Positions 15,851-24,821 of a DNA stretch of 64,000 nt are shown one piece after another; the first letter of the stretch is position 1; the number at the start of each line of letters is the position of its first letter. Under the pieces are notes generated by a model that did not search any database, was not told the origin of the DNA, and saw nothing but the letters and a program-made list of their open reading frames with translations. The translations under genes were made by a program, and so were the position numbers. Source of the stretch: DASUAS01 sp963841415 (GTDB lineage Bacteria; Actinomycetota; Acidimicrobiia; IMCC26256; DASPTH01); the NCBI GenBank assembly GCA_963841415.1, contig CAWJCN010000003.1, positions 186,001-250,000 on the forward strand, in the 5' to 3' direction.

Positions 15851-17074
15851 GTGAGCCTGCTCGTGCAGAAGTTCGGCGGCACGTCGGTCGCCGACCCCGA
15901 CCGCATTCGTGCCGTCGCGGAGCACATCGTGCGCACCCGGCGCGCGGGCAACGACGTCGTCGTCGTGGTCTCGGCGATGGGCAAGACCACCGACGATCTG
16001 GAGCGGCTGGCCCACGAGGTGTCGAGCGAGCCGACCGCCCGCGAGATGGACATGCTCCTCACCTCGGGGGAGCGCATCTCGATCGCACTGCTCTGCATGG
16101 CCATCATCGACCTCGGCGAGGCCGCGGTGTCGTTCACCGGCTCGCAGGCCGGCATCGTCACCGACACCGCGCACCGCAAGGCCAAGATCCTGGAGATCCG
16201 CAGCGACCGGCTGCGCGAGGCGATCGACGGGGCAAACGTCGCCGTGGTCGCCGGGTTCCAGGGCGTGTCGACCGACCGCGCCATCACGACCCTCGGCCGC
16301 GGCGGTTCCGACACCACCGCGGTCGCGCTGGCCGCCGCGCTCGAGGCCGACGTCTGCGAGATCTACACCGACGTCTCCGGGGTCTACACCGCCGACCCGC
16401 GCATCGTCCCCGAAGCCCGACGGCTCGACCGGCTGTCGTACGACGAGATGCTGGAGATGTCGGCCACCGGAGGCCGCGTGCTCGCGCTCCGCTCGGTCGA
16501 GTTCGCCCGCAACTACCGGGTCCCCGTCCACGTGCGATCCAGCTTCACGTGGGAGACGGGCACCTGGGTGCACGACGAGGAGCAAGGTATGGAAGCGCCG
16601 ATCATCTCGGGCGTCACCCACGACGTGTCGGAGGCGAAGGTCACGATCTTCCGGGTGCCCGACCGTCCCGGGATCGCGGCGAAGGTGTTCCGCGCCCTCG
16701 CCGACGAGAACGTCAACGTCGACATGATCGAGCAGAACGTGTCGACCGACGACCACACCGACATCTCGTTCACCGTGCCGCGCGACGAGCTGACGCGCTC
16801 GATGGAGATCGTCGACAAGGTCGTCGTCGAGATCGACGCCGGCGGCGCCAACTTCGACGACGCCATCGCCCGCGTGTCGGTCGTGGGCGCGGGCATGAAG
16901 ACCAACCCCGGCGTCGCCGCGCAGATGTTCGAGACGCTCGCCACCGAAGGCGTGAACATCGAGATGATCTCCACGTCGACCATCCGCATCTCGTGCGTCG
17001 TGCACGAGAACGACGTCGAGCGCGCCGTGCGTGCGCTCCACGCGACGTTCGAGCTCGACGAGGCTCAGGCATGA
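15851..17074 (+). CDS. lysC: Aspartokinase
   Basis: ATP-dependent phosphorylation of aspartate, the first step to lysine, threonine, methionine and diaminopimelate. The protein has 407 residues from GTG 15851; TTG 15842 would add three. The kinase domain carries VQKFGGTSVADPDRI, LTSGERISIALL, GRGGSDTTAVALAAAL and DVSGVYTADPRI. Two C-terminal ACT domains follow (about 265-405, with VPDRPGIAAKVF and MISTSTIRISCVV), so it is probably feedback-inhibited. It overlaps asd by ATGA. In many actinobacteria an internal start gives a separate regulatory beta chain; a GTG/ATG start for that is not excluded. Confidence 0.96.
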   Translation: MSLLVQKFGGTSVADPDRIRAVAEHIVRTRRAGNDVVVVVSAMGKTTDDLERLAHEVSSEPTAREMDMLLTSGERISIALLCMAIIDLGEAAVSFTGSQAGIVTDTAHRKAKILEIRSDRLREAIDGANVAVVAGFQGVSTDRAITTLGRGGSDTTAVALAAALEADVCEIYTDVSGVYTADPRIVPEARRLDRLSYDEMLEMSATGGRVLALRSVEFARNYRVPVHVRSSFTWETGTWVHDEEQGMEAPIISGVTHDVSEAKVTIFRVPDRPGIAAKVFRALADENVNVDMIEQNVSTDDHTDISFTVPRDELTRSMEIVDKVVVEIDAGGANFDDAIARVSVVGAGMKTNPGVAAQMFETLATEGVNIEMISTSTIRISCVVHENDVERAVRALHATFELDEAQA

Positions 17075-18087
17075 GAGTGGGAGTGGTCGGTGCGACGGGG
17101 CTCGTCGGCACCGAGATGCTGCGGCTGCTCGACCAGCGCAACTTCCCGGTCAACGAGCTGCGCGCCTACGCGTCGCCGCGCTCGGAGGGACGGGCGTTGC
17201 CGTTCAAGAACGGCGAGGTGCGCTGCCAAGTGCTCATCGACGGGTGCTTCGACGGTCTCGATCTCGTCGTGATCGACGTCGACGATCCGCTCGCGCTCGA
17301 ATGGGCTCCCCGCGCCGTCGACAGCGGCGCCCGGGTCGTCGACAAGTCGGCTGCGTTCCGCATGGAGCCCGACGTCCCGCTCGTCATCGCCGAGATCAAT
17401 CCCGACGACGTGCGCGACATGCCACGCGGCATCGTGTCGTCGCCCAACTGCACCACGACGGTGCCCCTGGTCGCGCTCGCGCCCCTGCACCGGGCCGCCG
17501 GGATCCGGCGGATGGTCGTGTCGAGCTACCAGTCGGTGTCAGGTGCCGGCCAGCCCGGGATCCACGAGCTCGACGAGCAGTGGACCAAGGGTGCGGGCCG
17601 ATCCGACCACTTCCTGATCGCAGGGCGCGAGCCGCCCGAGCCTGGAGAGGTCTGGGACCGGCCGATCGCCGGCAACGTGATCCCCCGGGCCGGCTCCCTG
17701 CGCGAGGCGGGCTACACCTCGGAGGAGTGGAAGATGGTGCGCGAGACGCGCAAGATCCTCCATGCGCCCGAGATCCAGGTGTCGGCGACGTGCGTGCGCG
17801 TGCCCGTGTACGTCGGCCACGGCGTGTCGGTGAACGTGCAGTTCGAGCGGCCGATGTCGAAGGCCGACGCGGTCGAGCTCCTCCGTGACGCACCCGGTGT
17901 GCAGCTGGTGGACGACGGCGACGGCGCGCCCACCCCCATGGAGGCGGCCGGCATCGACCCGGTGCTCGTGGGTCGGTTGCGCGACGACCCGTCGCAGGAG
18001 AACACGCTCGACCTCTGGGCCACCGGCGACAACCTGCGCAAGGGCGCGGCGCTCAACGGGATCCAGATCGCCGAGCTGCTGCTGTAA
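17071..18087 (+). CDS. asd: Aspartate-semialdehyde dehydrogenase
   Basis: NADPH-dependent reduction of aspartyl phosphate to aspartate semialdehyde, 338 residues. GVVGATGLVGTEMLRLL is the nucleotide-binding loop. SSPNCTTT holds the catalytic Cys, SYQSVSGAGQPGI the substrate loop, and CVRVPVYVGHGVSVN the catalytic His. It overlaps lysC by four bases, so the two consecutive pathway enzymes are translationally coupled. The length and motif order are entirely standard. Confidence 0.96.
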   Translation: MRVGVVGATGLVGTEMLRLLDQRNFPVNELRAYASPRSEGRALPFKNGEVRCQVLIDGCFDGLDLVVIDVDDPLALEWAPRAVDSGARVVDKSAAFRMEPDVPLVIAEINPDDVRDMPRGIVSSPNCTTTVPLVALAPLHRAAGIRRMVVSSYQSVSGAGQPGIHELDEQWTKGAGRSDHFLIAGREPPEPGEVWDRPIAGNVIPRAGSLREAGYTSEEWKMVRETRKILHAPEIQVSATCVRVPVYVGHGVSVNVQFERPMSKADAVELLRDAPGVQLVDDGDGAPTPMEAAGIDPVLVGRLRDDPSQENTLDLWATGDNLRKGAALNGIQIAELLL

Positions 18088-18176
18088 CCCGTCGCTCGCC
18101 TCCGCTCGCGCTCTCTATGAAGGGGGCCGGGGGAGCAGGATCCTCGCCCGGTACGCCGGACCGCGTCTGTGCTCCT

Positions 18177-18905
18177 CTAGTTCGCGCTCGGCTCGTCGGG
18201 ACCGTCGCGTGCGGGGTTCCGGCGGGTGCCGTACATGCTGACGAGGCGCGCGACGAGCGTCACCAGGAAGATCTGACCGATCAGCGCTTCGAACGTCACC
18301 AGGACCCGACCCGTGCTCGTGCCCGCGGTGAGGTCGCCGTAGCCCACGGTGGTGATGGTGACGAACGAGAAGTAGAGGAAGTCGACGTTGTTGGGCTCGA
18401 TCTTCTGGGCGAAGAAGCCCGTGGGCTCGGCTTCGTTGACCCCGCCGTAGATCCCGGCGAACGCGATCGCGATGAGCACGTACACGCAGATCGCGCCCAG
18501 GATCGTTTCGAGGCCGACGTTCTCGTGCCGGATGATCCGGTTGAGGATGACGACGGGAGCAGCGAGCACGAGCAGGAACATGATGAAGGTCGAGCCATCG
18601 CTGCCGTGGCGTCCGAAGGCCGCCTGCAGGAGGTTGGCGAGGTCGGCCAGCACCACCATGACGATCCCGACCTTGAACGCGCGCTGCCGCACGTGTGACG
18701 TGTGGAACGCGAGCAACAGCACGCCGCCCAGCACCACGCTGATGAAGAACCGGCCCCACAGGTTGTCATGCTGTTCGGCCGCGATGAGCAAGTAGAGGAC
18801 GACGAGGAGCGTCAGGAGCAGTCCGTAGCTGTCGCCACGCGCGAATTGCTCGGCGTAGGCCTCACGACTGAGACGACGGCGCCGGGCGGAGGGATCGTCG
18901 GGCAT
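18177..18905 (-). CDS. Potassium-channel protein
   Basis: Ion channel of 242 residues with about six membrane segments (roughly 28-45, 50-66, 78-93, 105-120, 135-155, 205-230). The pore loop is FLYFSFVTITTVGYGDLTAG, where TVGYGD is the K+ selectivity filter. There is no C-terminal RCK or cyclic-nucleotide-binding domain. It starts 18 bases after the PycTM-like gene on the same strand, so the two are likely co-transcribed. The role of the pair (osmotic, potential-sensing or defence) is not shown by sequence alone. Confidence 0.92.
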   Translation of the reverse strand: MPDDPSARRRRLSREAYAEQFARGDSYGLLLTLLVVLYLLIAAEQHDNLWGRFFISVVLGGVLLLAFHTSHVRQRAFKVGIVMVVLADLANLLQAAFGRHGSDGSTFIMFLLVLAAPVVILNRIIRHENVGLETILGAICVYVLIAIAFAGIYGGVNEAEPTGFFAQKIEPNNVDFLYFSFVTITTVGYGDLTAGTSTGRVLVTFEALIGQIFLVTLVARLVSMYGTRRNPARDGPDEPSAN

Positions 18906-18923
18906 CCGACGATGCTCGCGCCC

Positions 18924-19481
18924 CTACGAGACGGCGACGGTGATGGTCAGCTGGATCGACGCGGCGACGAAACCGACGAGGAAGCACGCGTAGCTGAACC
19001 GCAGGTACCGGTACTTGTTCTTCAGCATGTAGTGGCCCTGGTCGTAGATGTCCTCCACCATCATCCGGTAGGTGGTCCCGCCGTTGCGGAGGACGTCGGC
19101 CATGACCTCGACGTGGCGTGACTTGGTGATCTGCGAGTAGTGCCCGAAGAAGAACGGGCTGAAGCCCTTGGGGAGCTCGTCCCCCGGCTCGGGGTGGATC
19201 TTGAACTTGGGGAACACCGCGAGGATGGAGCTCAGCATCGCGAGCAGCACGAACGCCACCAATGTGACGAGGCTCCAACGGAGTTCGGCGTCGTTGAACT
19301 GGGTGACGCTCACGCTGATCACGATCGCCGACGCCGTGATGATGATGCTGCCCTTGATGTCGGCCTGGCCGGTGAGCGCGGTCATCTGCTGCTGCAGCCC
19401 GTAGAGCAAGTAGTCGGTGGTGATGCGCTCGGGGACGTCGACGAACGGTCCGGGGTCCGCCGAGAAGACTTCTTCGGGCAT
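18924..19481 (-). CDS. PycTM-like (Pycsar effector-type) membrane protein
   Basis: Protein of 185 residues from ATG 19481; ATG 19499 would add six. Order of features: a soluble N-terminal helix with MTALTGQADIKGSI, two adjacent membrane helices (about 57-72 and 79-100), FPKFK, SPFFFGHYSQITK, a long helical region with MVEDIYDQGHYMLKNKYR, and a last membrane helix (about 160-182). This order and the motifs ADxK, FP...FFG and KYxxLR match the DUF5706/PycTM family, whose known members disrupt the membrane after cyclic-pyrimidine signalling. No nucleotide cyclase is adjacent; the partner is a K+ channel. Function in defence is inference. Confidence 0.65.
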   Translation of the reverse strand: MPEEVFSADPGPFVDVPERITTDYLLYGLQQQMTALTGQADIKGSIIITASAIVISVSVTQFNDAELRWSLVTLVAFVLLAMLSSILAVFPKFKIHPEPGDELPKGFSPFFFGHYSQITKSRHVEVMADVLRNGGTTYRMMVEDIYDQGHYMLKNKYRYLRFSYACFLVGFVAASIQLTITVAVS

Positions 19482-19637
19482 CCGTGCATGCTTGCACACG
19501 GGCTGTCGTCAGCTTCTCGTTACCTCGAGCCTCGCCACCGGGCCGCGCACTTCGCCGAGGCCCGAATTGCCAGGGCACTGGTCGGGAAAGCTCGCTGCTA
19601 CGCTTCGGCCACGCGCCCATCTGACCTCACTTCGCGA

Positions 19638-20528
19638 GTGCCCGAGAGCCTGAAGAGCATCGGCAGACCCGCGTCCAAGTCGGCGCGGTCTGTCTACAAG
19701 TGGGCGGTGCCGGCTTCCCGACGCGACCGGATCGCACACCACAGCGCGAAGCGCCGCTTCGAGTCCTTCATGAAGCATCGGCTCGACGGTCGCTACGTGG
19801 AGACCGGTCCTGGACCGTTCCCGCCAGCCGAAATCATTCTCCAGACCTTGGTCATGGACGACGACGACGTGCGCACGATCACGGCCGACCGCTTCTTCTG
19901 GTCTGGATACGACCAGGTTCTGAGGTGGCTCAAGCTCCTGGAGCGCCACTCGTTCGATCTACGAGCTGCTGGCGCCGTCATGGAACTGGGCTGCGGCTCG
20001 GGTCGCCTGATTCGACAGTTTCGCTGCGTCGATGGCCTCCGTCTCGTCGCCACAGACGTGAAGCCGGAGTTCGTCGACTGGTGTCGACGAGATCTGCCAG
20101 GGATCGAGTTCTACGTCAACGACATCGCCCCGCCGGTGACCGGCGTCGAGGCGGGCACGTTCGACCTTGTGTTCGCACAATCGGTGTTCACCCACATCCC
20201 GCTCGAGCTCCAGGAGCCGTGGATCCAGGAGCTCCATCGAGTCCTGCGCCCCGGTGGATTTCTCCTCGCCAACGTGGCGGGGCCGCGTCAGCAAAGCAGG
20301 CAGCTCTCGGAGGACGAGCGGGCGCAGCTCGAACAGCATGGTCACTTCACCCTGGATGCCGGGAATGAGAACGCCTCCCTGTCGACGAGGGTGATCGGCT
20401 CCTGGGACGTCTTTCAGAGCACCGACGAGGTCGTGAAGGTCTTCTCTTCGATGTTCGACTTGAGGGACTACGTGCCGGGCGGATTGGATCTCCTCGTGCT
20501 CCAGAAGCCGACGACGGGGATGGGATGA
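19638..20528 (+). CDS. Class I SAM-dependent methyltransferase
   Basis: Protein of 296 residues from GTG 19638; ATG 19770 is a possible later start. The Rossmann SAM-binding motif is VMELGCGSGRLIRQF, followed by the acidic residue in LVATDVKPEF, then DLVFAQSVFTHIPLE and LHRVLRPGGFLLANV. The roughly 100 residues before the SAM domain are basic and unassigned. The substrate is unknown. The base composition is a little less GC-rich than its neighbours, and there is no operon partner: it stands between the divergent PycTM-like gene and the tRNA. Confidence 0.82.
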   Translation: MPESLKSIGRPASKSARSVYKWAVPASRRDRIAHHSAKRRFESFMKHRLDGRYVETGPGPFPPAEIILQTLVMDDDDVRTITADRFFWSGYDQVLRWLKLLERHSFDLRAAGAVMELGCGSGRLIRQFRCVDGLRLVATDVKPEFVDWCRRDLPGIEFYVNDIAPPVTGVEAGTFDLVFAQSVFTHIPLELQEPWIQELHRVLRPGGFLLANVAGPRQQSRQLSEDERAQLEQHGHFTLDAGNENASLSTRVIGSWDVFQSTDEVVKVFSSMFDLRDYVPGGLDLLVLQKPTTGMG

Positions 20529-20701
20529 CCGAGCCTGCGGCGCACCACAACCGCGTCCGAAGCGCTTGACGAGATGCGTCCTCGCGCGACACGACCGCAG
20601 CCAGACCCGGCAGTGGTGCGCTGCCCGTAGCCTTGTCGTGGGATCGCCATGCCGAGAGACAAGTCGAGCGCCCCCGACAGGGCGCTGACCTGGGTAAACG
20701 A

Positions 20702-20779
20702 TGGTCGGGATGCCGGGATTTGAACCCGGGACCTCAGCGTCCCGAACGCTGCGCGCTAACCAAACTGCGCTACATCCCG
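20702..20779 (-). tRNA. tRNA-Pro (anticodon CGG), CCA encoded
   Basis: The minus strand folds into a full cloverleaf. Acceptor CGGGATG pairs with CATCCCG, the anticodon stem is CAGCG/CGCTG with loop TTCGGGA (anticodon CGG), and the T arm is CCGGG-TTCAAAT-CCCGG. The discriminator is A at 20705, and CCA is encoded at 20704-20702. An acceptor beginning with C is typical of tRNA-Pro. Confidence 0.96.
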
Positions 20780-20851
20780 AAGGGAGACGCGATCCTATCG
20801 GACGGTCGATTCCGCTCCGCCGTCCTGCCGGGCACGGCGCCGCTGCGTCTC

Positions 20852-21241
20852 CTAGCCGTCGACCGTTTCGACCTCTCGAGCCAGGAGAGCGTCGACCGTG
20901 CGGCGCAACGTGCCCGGGTCGACCGGCTTCACAAGCTCGGCATCGGCGTCAGCGCGCTTGGCGAGGAAGCGGTCGGCCTCCCGATCGAGGAGCAGGAGGA
21001 TCGAGGTGTCGGGGATGCGCCCGGCCGAACCCTCGAGGCGCAGATCGATGGCGACGGCGACGCCGCCCATGTTGCCGATCTGCATGTCGAGGACGACGAG
21101 GTCGGGCTTCTCCTTGCCGACCACGTCGCGGACGTCCTGACCCCGCGTGACCTCGATGACCTGCTGGCCCGGCGCGGTGCACGCCGACTTCACCAGATCA
21201 CGCACCCACTTGGCATCGGCGGCGACGACGATCCAACTCAC
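20852..21241 (-). CDS. Stand-alone receiver-domain protein
   Basis: Single response-regulator receiver of 129 residues with no output domain. The phospho-acceptor Asp is in LVVLDMQIGNMGG (about residue 49), the switch Thr/Ser region is DTSILLLLDR and the conserved Lys is in AELVKPVDP. At the N-terminus VVAADAKW has a single acidic residue where most receivers have two, so metal binding may be weak. It lies 10 bases downstream of the second ArsA-like gene on the same strand. A link to the ATPase pair is suggested only by that position. Confidence 0.82.
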   Translation of the reverse strand: MSWIVVAADAKWVRDLVKSACTAPGQQVIEVTRGQDVRDVVGKEKPDLVVLDMQIGNMGGVAVAIDLRLEGSAGRIPDTSILLLLDREADRFLAKRADADAELVKPVDPGTLRRTVDALLAREVETVDG

Positions 21242-21251
21242 GGCGGAAACG

Positions 21252-22379
21252 CTAGTCGGCGATCATCAAGTGAGCCCCGACCGCGCGCAGCGCCGTGAAG
21301 TCGTGCACGTCGTGGTCCAGCTCGGGAACGTGCGCGACCGACGCGTCGCCGATGCGCTGTTCGAGACCGCCCAGCTCTTCCGCCTCGCGCACCGCGACCT
21401 CTTCCAGGTCGGCGAGGTTGGCGTAGTGCGCGGCCAGACGCTCGGTGGACTCGCTGCGACGGGCACCGAGCTCGCGGGCCCGCGCCCGTAGCGTCGTGGG
21501 GTCATCGTGCGAGTAGCGCGTGTGGACGCGGTTCACGATGAGCGCGTCGACCGCGAAGTCGCCGTCAGCGAGCCGGGTCGCGAAGAACTCGGCTTCTTCG
21601 ACCGCGTCGCGGCGCGGCGAAGTGATGAGCACGAACGCGGTCTCGTCCGACGCCAAGAGCTGGGTCACTTGCGCGGCGCGTTCACGGAACCCTTCCTCCA
21701 TGCCCTCGAAGGCGCGGAAGAACGCGACAACGTCGTCGACGGCCTCGGTGCCCACCACGCGCGAGATGGTGCGGAGGAACGCCTGCGCGGCGACCCCGCC
21801 GACGCGCACGACACCGCGCGTCGGCACCATCAGCATGCGGAAGATCCGGTTGTCGAGCAGGCGGGTGAGCCGTCGCGGCGCGTCGAGGAAGTCGAGCGCG
21901 TGCCGGGTGGGGGGAGTGTCGACGACGACGAGATCGAACCCGCCCCGGTCGTGCAGCTCGTAGAGCTTCTCCATCGCCATGTACTCCTGCGTGCCCGAGA
22001 GCGCGCCGGCGATGTTGCGGTAGAAGCGGTTCTCGAGGATCCCGGCCGCCTGCTCCTCGGTGCGGGCGTAGGTCTGCACCAGTTGGTCGAACGTGGTCTC
22101 GGTGTCGAGCATCAGCGCGTGGAGACTCCCACCGGGAACCGCGTCGCCCGCGTCGTCCCACATCGAGCGCGGGATCTCGTGCGCGGAGTTCGAGAGGTGC
22201 TCCAGACCCAGCGTGTTCGCCAGCCGCTTGGCCGGGTCGATGGTGACGACCACCGCGTTGCGGCCGAGCCGCGCGCCCTCGATCGCGAGCGTCGCCGCGG
22301 CGGTCGTCTTGCCCACGCCCCCGGTGCCGCAACAGATGATGACGTGTCGCTGCGCGACGAGCTGCGCAGGAGATGTCAT
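21252..22379 (-). CDS. ArsA/Get3-like ATPase, second of a tandem pair
   Basis: SIMIBI-class ATPase of 375 residues starting at ATG 22379, which overlaps the upstream ArsA-like stop (ATGA). The Walker A loop is CGTGGVGKTTAAA, in which the deviant-loop signature Lys (K-G-G-x-G-K-T) is replaced by Thr. The switch motif VVVDTPPTRHALDFLDAP is intact. No arsenite-binding Cys triad is seen. In mycobacteria two such adjacent ATPases (the Rv3679/Rv3680 pair) act together and lie next to a WhiB gene. The same set is here, so a heteromeric ATPase is the likely product. Confidence 0.88.
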   Translation of the reverse strand: MTSPAQLVAQRHVIICCGTGGVGKTTAAATLAIEGARLGRNAVVVTIDPAKRLANTLGLEHLSNSAHEIPRSMWDDAGDAVPGGSLHALMLDTETTFDQLVQTYARTEEQAAGILENRFYRNIAGALSGTQEYMAMEKLYELHDRGGFDLVVVDTPPTRHALDFLDAPRRLTRLLDNRIFRMLMVPTRGVVRVGGVAAQAFLRTISRVVGTEAVDDVVAFFRAFEGMEEGFRERAAQVTQLLASDETAFVLITSPRRDAVEEAEFFATRLADGDFAVDALIVNRVHTRYSHDDPTTLRARARELGARRSESTERLAAHYANLADLEEVAVREAEELGGLEQRIGDASVAHVPELDHDVHDFTALRAVGAHLMIAD

Positions 22380-23322
22380 CGCGCGCCGGCGTCCGCGAGG
22401 GCGCCGATCCCGAGCACCAGGTCGTCGGCGAGCAGCTCGATCTCTGCGCGCCGACGTCGGCGGTGAAGAAGTAGGGGAGGCGCAGCTGTGGCAGCGGGAG
22501 CCGGTCGGCCAGGCGCGCGCACTGCTCCTCCTGTCGCTGCGTGAGGTCGGCGCGGAAGCGCGCGGCCGCGGTGAGCGCGTCGACGTCACCGTCGTCGAGG
22601 GTGATTCCGGCAAGTGCGGCGTCGGCCGCGACGTCGCCGTCGAGGTCGAGCGGCGGGACGCACTGGTTCACGACGATGGGCCCCAGGGCCACGCCCGCTC
22701 GGTCCTCCACCGCATACGCAGTGTCGACCAACTCGTTGACCGGGGTCTCCTCCGGGAGGGTGACCAGCAGCACCTGGCAGCGCGCCGGATCGGAGAGGAG
22801 CTCCACCACCTCGGCGGCCTGCTTCTGGATCGGACCGACCCGTACCGCGTCGAGCAGCCCGCGGGCCGACAGGAGGAAGGAGACCGCGTGGCCGGCGGCC
22901 GGCGCGTCGAGGACGATCAGGTCGGCGGCGCGGGCCCGTTCGAGCTGCTTCACCTTGCCCAGCACGAGGATGTCGCGCATGCCGGGGACGGCGGTGGCGA
23001 CCACGTCGAGCGCGCCGGACCGACTGAGACGCTTCGAGATCCGTCGCATACCGTGGGCGTCGAGGTACTCGAGGAGGGCGTCGTCAGGGGTGAGGGTCCG
23101 AGCCCGCACCCGCGGTCGGAGCTCCGCCTCCTCGTAGGTGAGCGGGGCCTCGCCGAAACAGGCGGCCAGCCCCGATTTGCCCTCGACCTCCACGATCAGC
23201 ACGCTCATGCCCGTGCGGGCCGCTGCGGTGGCCAGCGCGGCGGTCACCGTCGTCTTGCCGACCCCACCCTTGCCCGCCACGATCACGACCCGGGAGGCCG
23301 CGCAGAAGCGCTCGAGGTCCAT
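22376..23322 (-). CDS. ArsA/Get3-like ATPase, first of a tandem pair, with a late frameshift
   Basis: SIMIBI ATPase with the complete deviant Walker A VIVAGKGGVGKTTVTAAL near residue 15-30 and LIVLDAPAAGHAVSFL as switch region. It starts at ATG 23322 (GTG 23328 also possible). About 22 residues before the end the frame breaks: after FTADVGAQ, reading shifts into a neighbouring gene. Adding one base near 22443 restores EIELLADDLVLGIGALADAGAR and a stop that overlaps the next ATG exactly (ATGA). This fit makes a one-base sequence error likely. Repaired length is about 316 residues. Confidence 0.88.
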
Positions 23323-23324
23323 GG
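23319..23324. other. Overlapping start codons of divergent genes in CCATGG
   Basis: The palindrome CCATGG holds the ATG of the ArsA-like gene (23322-23320, minus strand) and the ATG of the NfeD gene (23321-23323, plus strand). If both starts are right, each promoter must lie inside the other gene's coding sequence, and the transcripts overlap head to head. Confidence 0.6.
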
Positions 23325-24742
23325 TCACCGATGCTACGGGAGTCCCCATCGCGCACCGGCTGCGCCGCGCCGCCGCGCTGGTCGCGATCGTCGTCGCGGT
23401 CGCGGTGCTCGCCTCCGACACGCTCGCGGGCGCGACCACGCCCCCGGTCGGCAAGCGCGGCATCGATGTCGTGCAGGTCGAGGGCTACCTCGACGCGCCG
23501 AACGTTTCGCTGATCCTCGACTCGATCGAGCAGGCCAACGAGCACCGTTCGACGCTGCTCGTCCTGCAGTTGAAGTCGTCGGGTGCGATCGACACGAACA
23601 TCGAGGAAGTGGTGCGCGCGATCCAGCGGTCACGCGTGCCCGTCGCAGTGTGGGTGGGGCCCTCGGGCGCCGACGCCAAGGGGGCGGCCACGATCCTCCT
23701 GCAGGCGGCCCACCTCGCCTTCATCTCGCCCGGTTCCGGCGCGGGCCCCGGGCAGCCGGTGCGGCTCGACGATCCGGGCGCGAACACGCGCGCGGGAGTC
23801 GCCGACCGCCTCGCGACCCTGGCGCGCCGCAACGGACGCGATCCCAGTGGTGCGCGCACGCTCGCGCACAGGCGGCTGGGGTCCACCGCCGCGCGCGACG
23901 TGGGCGCCACCAACGGCGTGCGTCCCACGATCGGCGAGCTCATCGTGCAACTCGACGGGAAGACGGTCACGACCGCCGCCGGTCAGGTGAGGCTGTCGAC
24001 CGCAACGGTGATCGGCGCCGGCCGGGACCGCCGCCGCCAGCCCAACCAAGAGGTCGTGTTCAGCCGTCTGGGTCTCGGCGATTCGCTGCTCCATCGCCTG
24101 ATCAGCCCGTCGATCGCGTACTTCCTGATCGTCGTCGGCCTCGCCCTGATCGTGTTCGAGTTCTACACCGCGTCGATCGGCCTGGCCGGGTTGGTCGGTG
24201 GTCTCTGCCTGGTCGGCGCGTTCGTGGGCTTCTCGCACCTCCCGGTCCACTGGTGGGCGCTCGGGCTCCTCTTCCTCTCGCTGTTCGGCTTCGCCATCGA
24301 CGTGCAGGCGGGCGGGCTCGGCGTCTGGACGATCATCGCCACCGTCTGCCTCGTGACCGGTTCGTGGTTCCTCTACGGCGGCGCGTCGCAGTTGCGGCCC
24401 GCGTGGTGGGTGTTCCTGGTGGTGATCGGGGGGACGTTGTTGTTCGTGCTCGGCGGCATGACGGCCATGGTCCGCGCCCGGTTCTCGACCCCGACCGTGG
24501 GCCGCGAAGGGATGATCGGCGAGGACGGCGTCGCCGAGGTGCCCGTGGACCCCGACGGCGTGGTGCTGATCCGGGGCGCTCGCTGGCGGGCCCGTACCAA
24601 CCGGGCGACGCCCATCCAGAGCGGCGATCCGGTGCGGGTGGTGTCGGTGGAGGGCCTCGTGCTGGAGGTCGAGCCTCCCGAAGGCGGGGCCCAGGACTAC
24701 CGGGAGCGGGCCCGCAACCGGCGGTCGAAATCACGCGAATGA
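23321..24742 (+). CDS. NfeD family protein with degenerate ClpP-like domain
   Basis: Protein of 473 residues. The signal peptide (about 11-39) is followed by a ClpP-like domain (about 45-215), four or five membrane helices (about 255-385) and a C-terminal OB-fold NfeD domain (about 400-460, GREGMIGEDGVAEVPVDP). In active NfeD proteases the helix reads PSGARAASAGT; here it reads PSGADAKGAAT, so the catalytic Ser is absent and proteolysis is unlikely. NfeD proteins usually pair with a stomatin/SPFH protein. None is visible here. The start overlaps that of the divergent ATPase gene. Confidence 0.88.
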   Translation: MVTDATGVPIAHRLRRAAALVAIVVAVAVLASDTLAGATTPPVGKRGIDVVQVEGYLDAPNVSLILDSIEQANEHRSTLLVLQLKSSGAIDTNIEEVVRAIQRSRVPVAVWVGPSGADAKGAATILLQAAHLAFISPGSGAGPGQPVRLDDPGANTRAGVADRLATLARRNGRDPSGARTLAHRRLGSTAARDVGATNGVRPTIGELIVQLDGKTVTTAAGQVRLSTATVIGAGRDRRRQPNQEVVFSRLGLGDSLLHRLISPSIAYFLIVVGLALIVFEFYTASIGLAGLVGGLCLVGAFVGFSHLPVHWWALGLLFLSLFGFAIDVQAGGLGVWTIIATVCLVTGSWFLYGGASQLRPAWWVFLVVIGGTLLFVLGGMTAMVRARFSTPTVGREGMIGEDGVAEVPVDPDGVVLIRGARWRARTNRATPIQSGDPVRVVSVEGLVLEVEPPEGGAQDYRERARNRRSKSRE

Positions 24743-24755
24743 CGGCATGAACCCC

Positions 24756-24785
24756 TTGTGGTCACGCGACCGACCGGACTAGTTT
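24756..24785 (+). promoter_or_regulatory. Possible promoter for whiB
   Basis: TTGTGG (24756-24761) and TAGTTT (24780-24785) are spaced by 18 bases and lie 36 bases upstream of the GTG of the WhiB gene. This is the best -35/-10 pair in the short intergenic stretch but a weak match to the vegetative consensus. Confidence 0.3.
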
Positions 24786-24821
24786 CCGCGCCGCGAGACA
24801 CTCTGAAGGGGGAGGGGGTCC

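Noticed and set aside
18924..19481. A full Pycsar defence operon
   Set aside because: Only an effector-like protein is present. No pyrimidine cyclase lies next to it, and the degenerate GGDEF gene is 8 kb away and inactive-looking.
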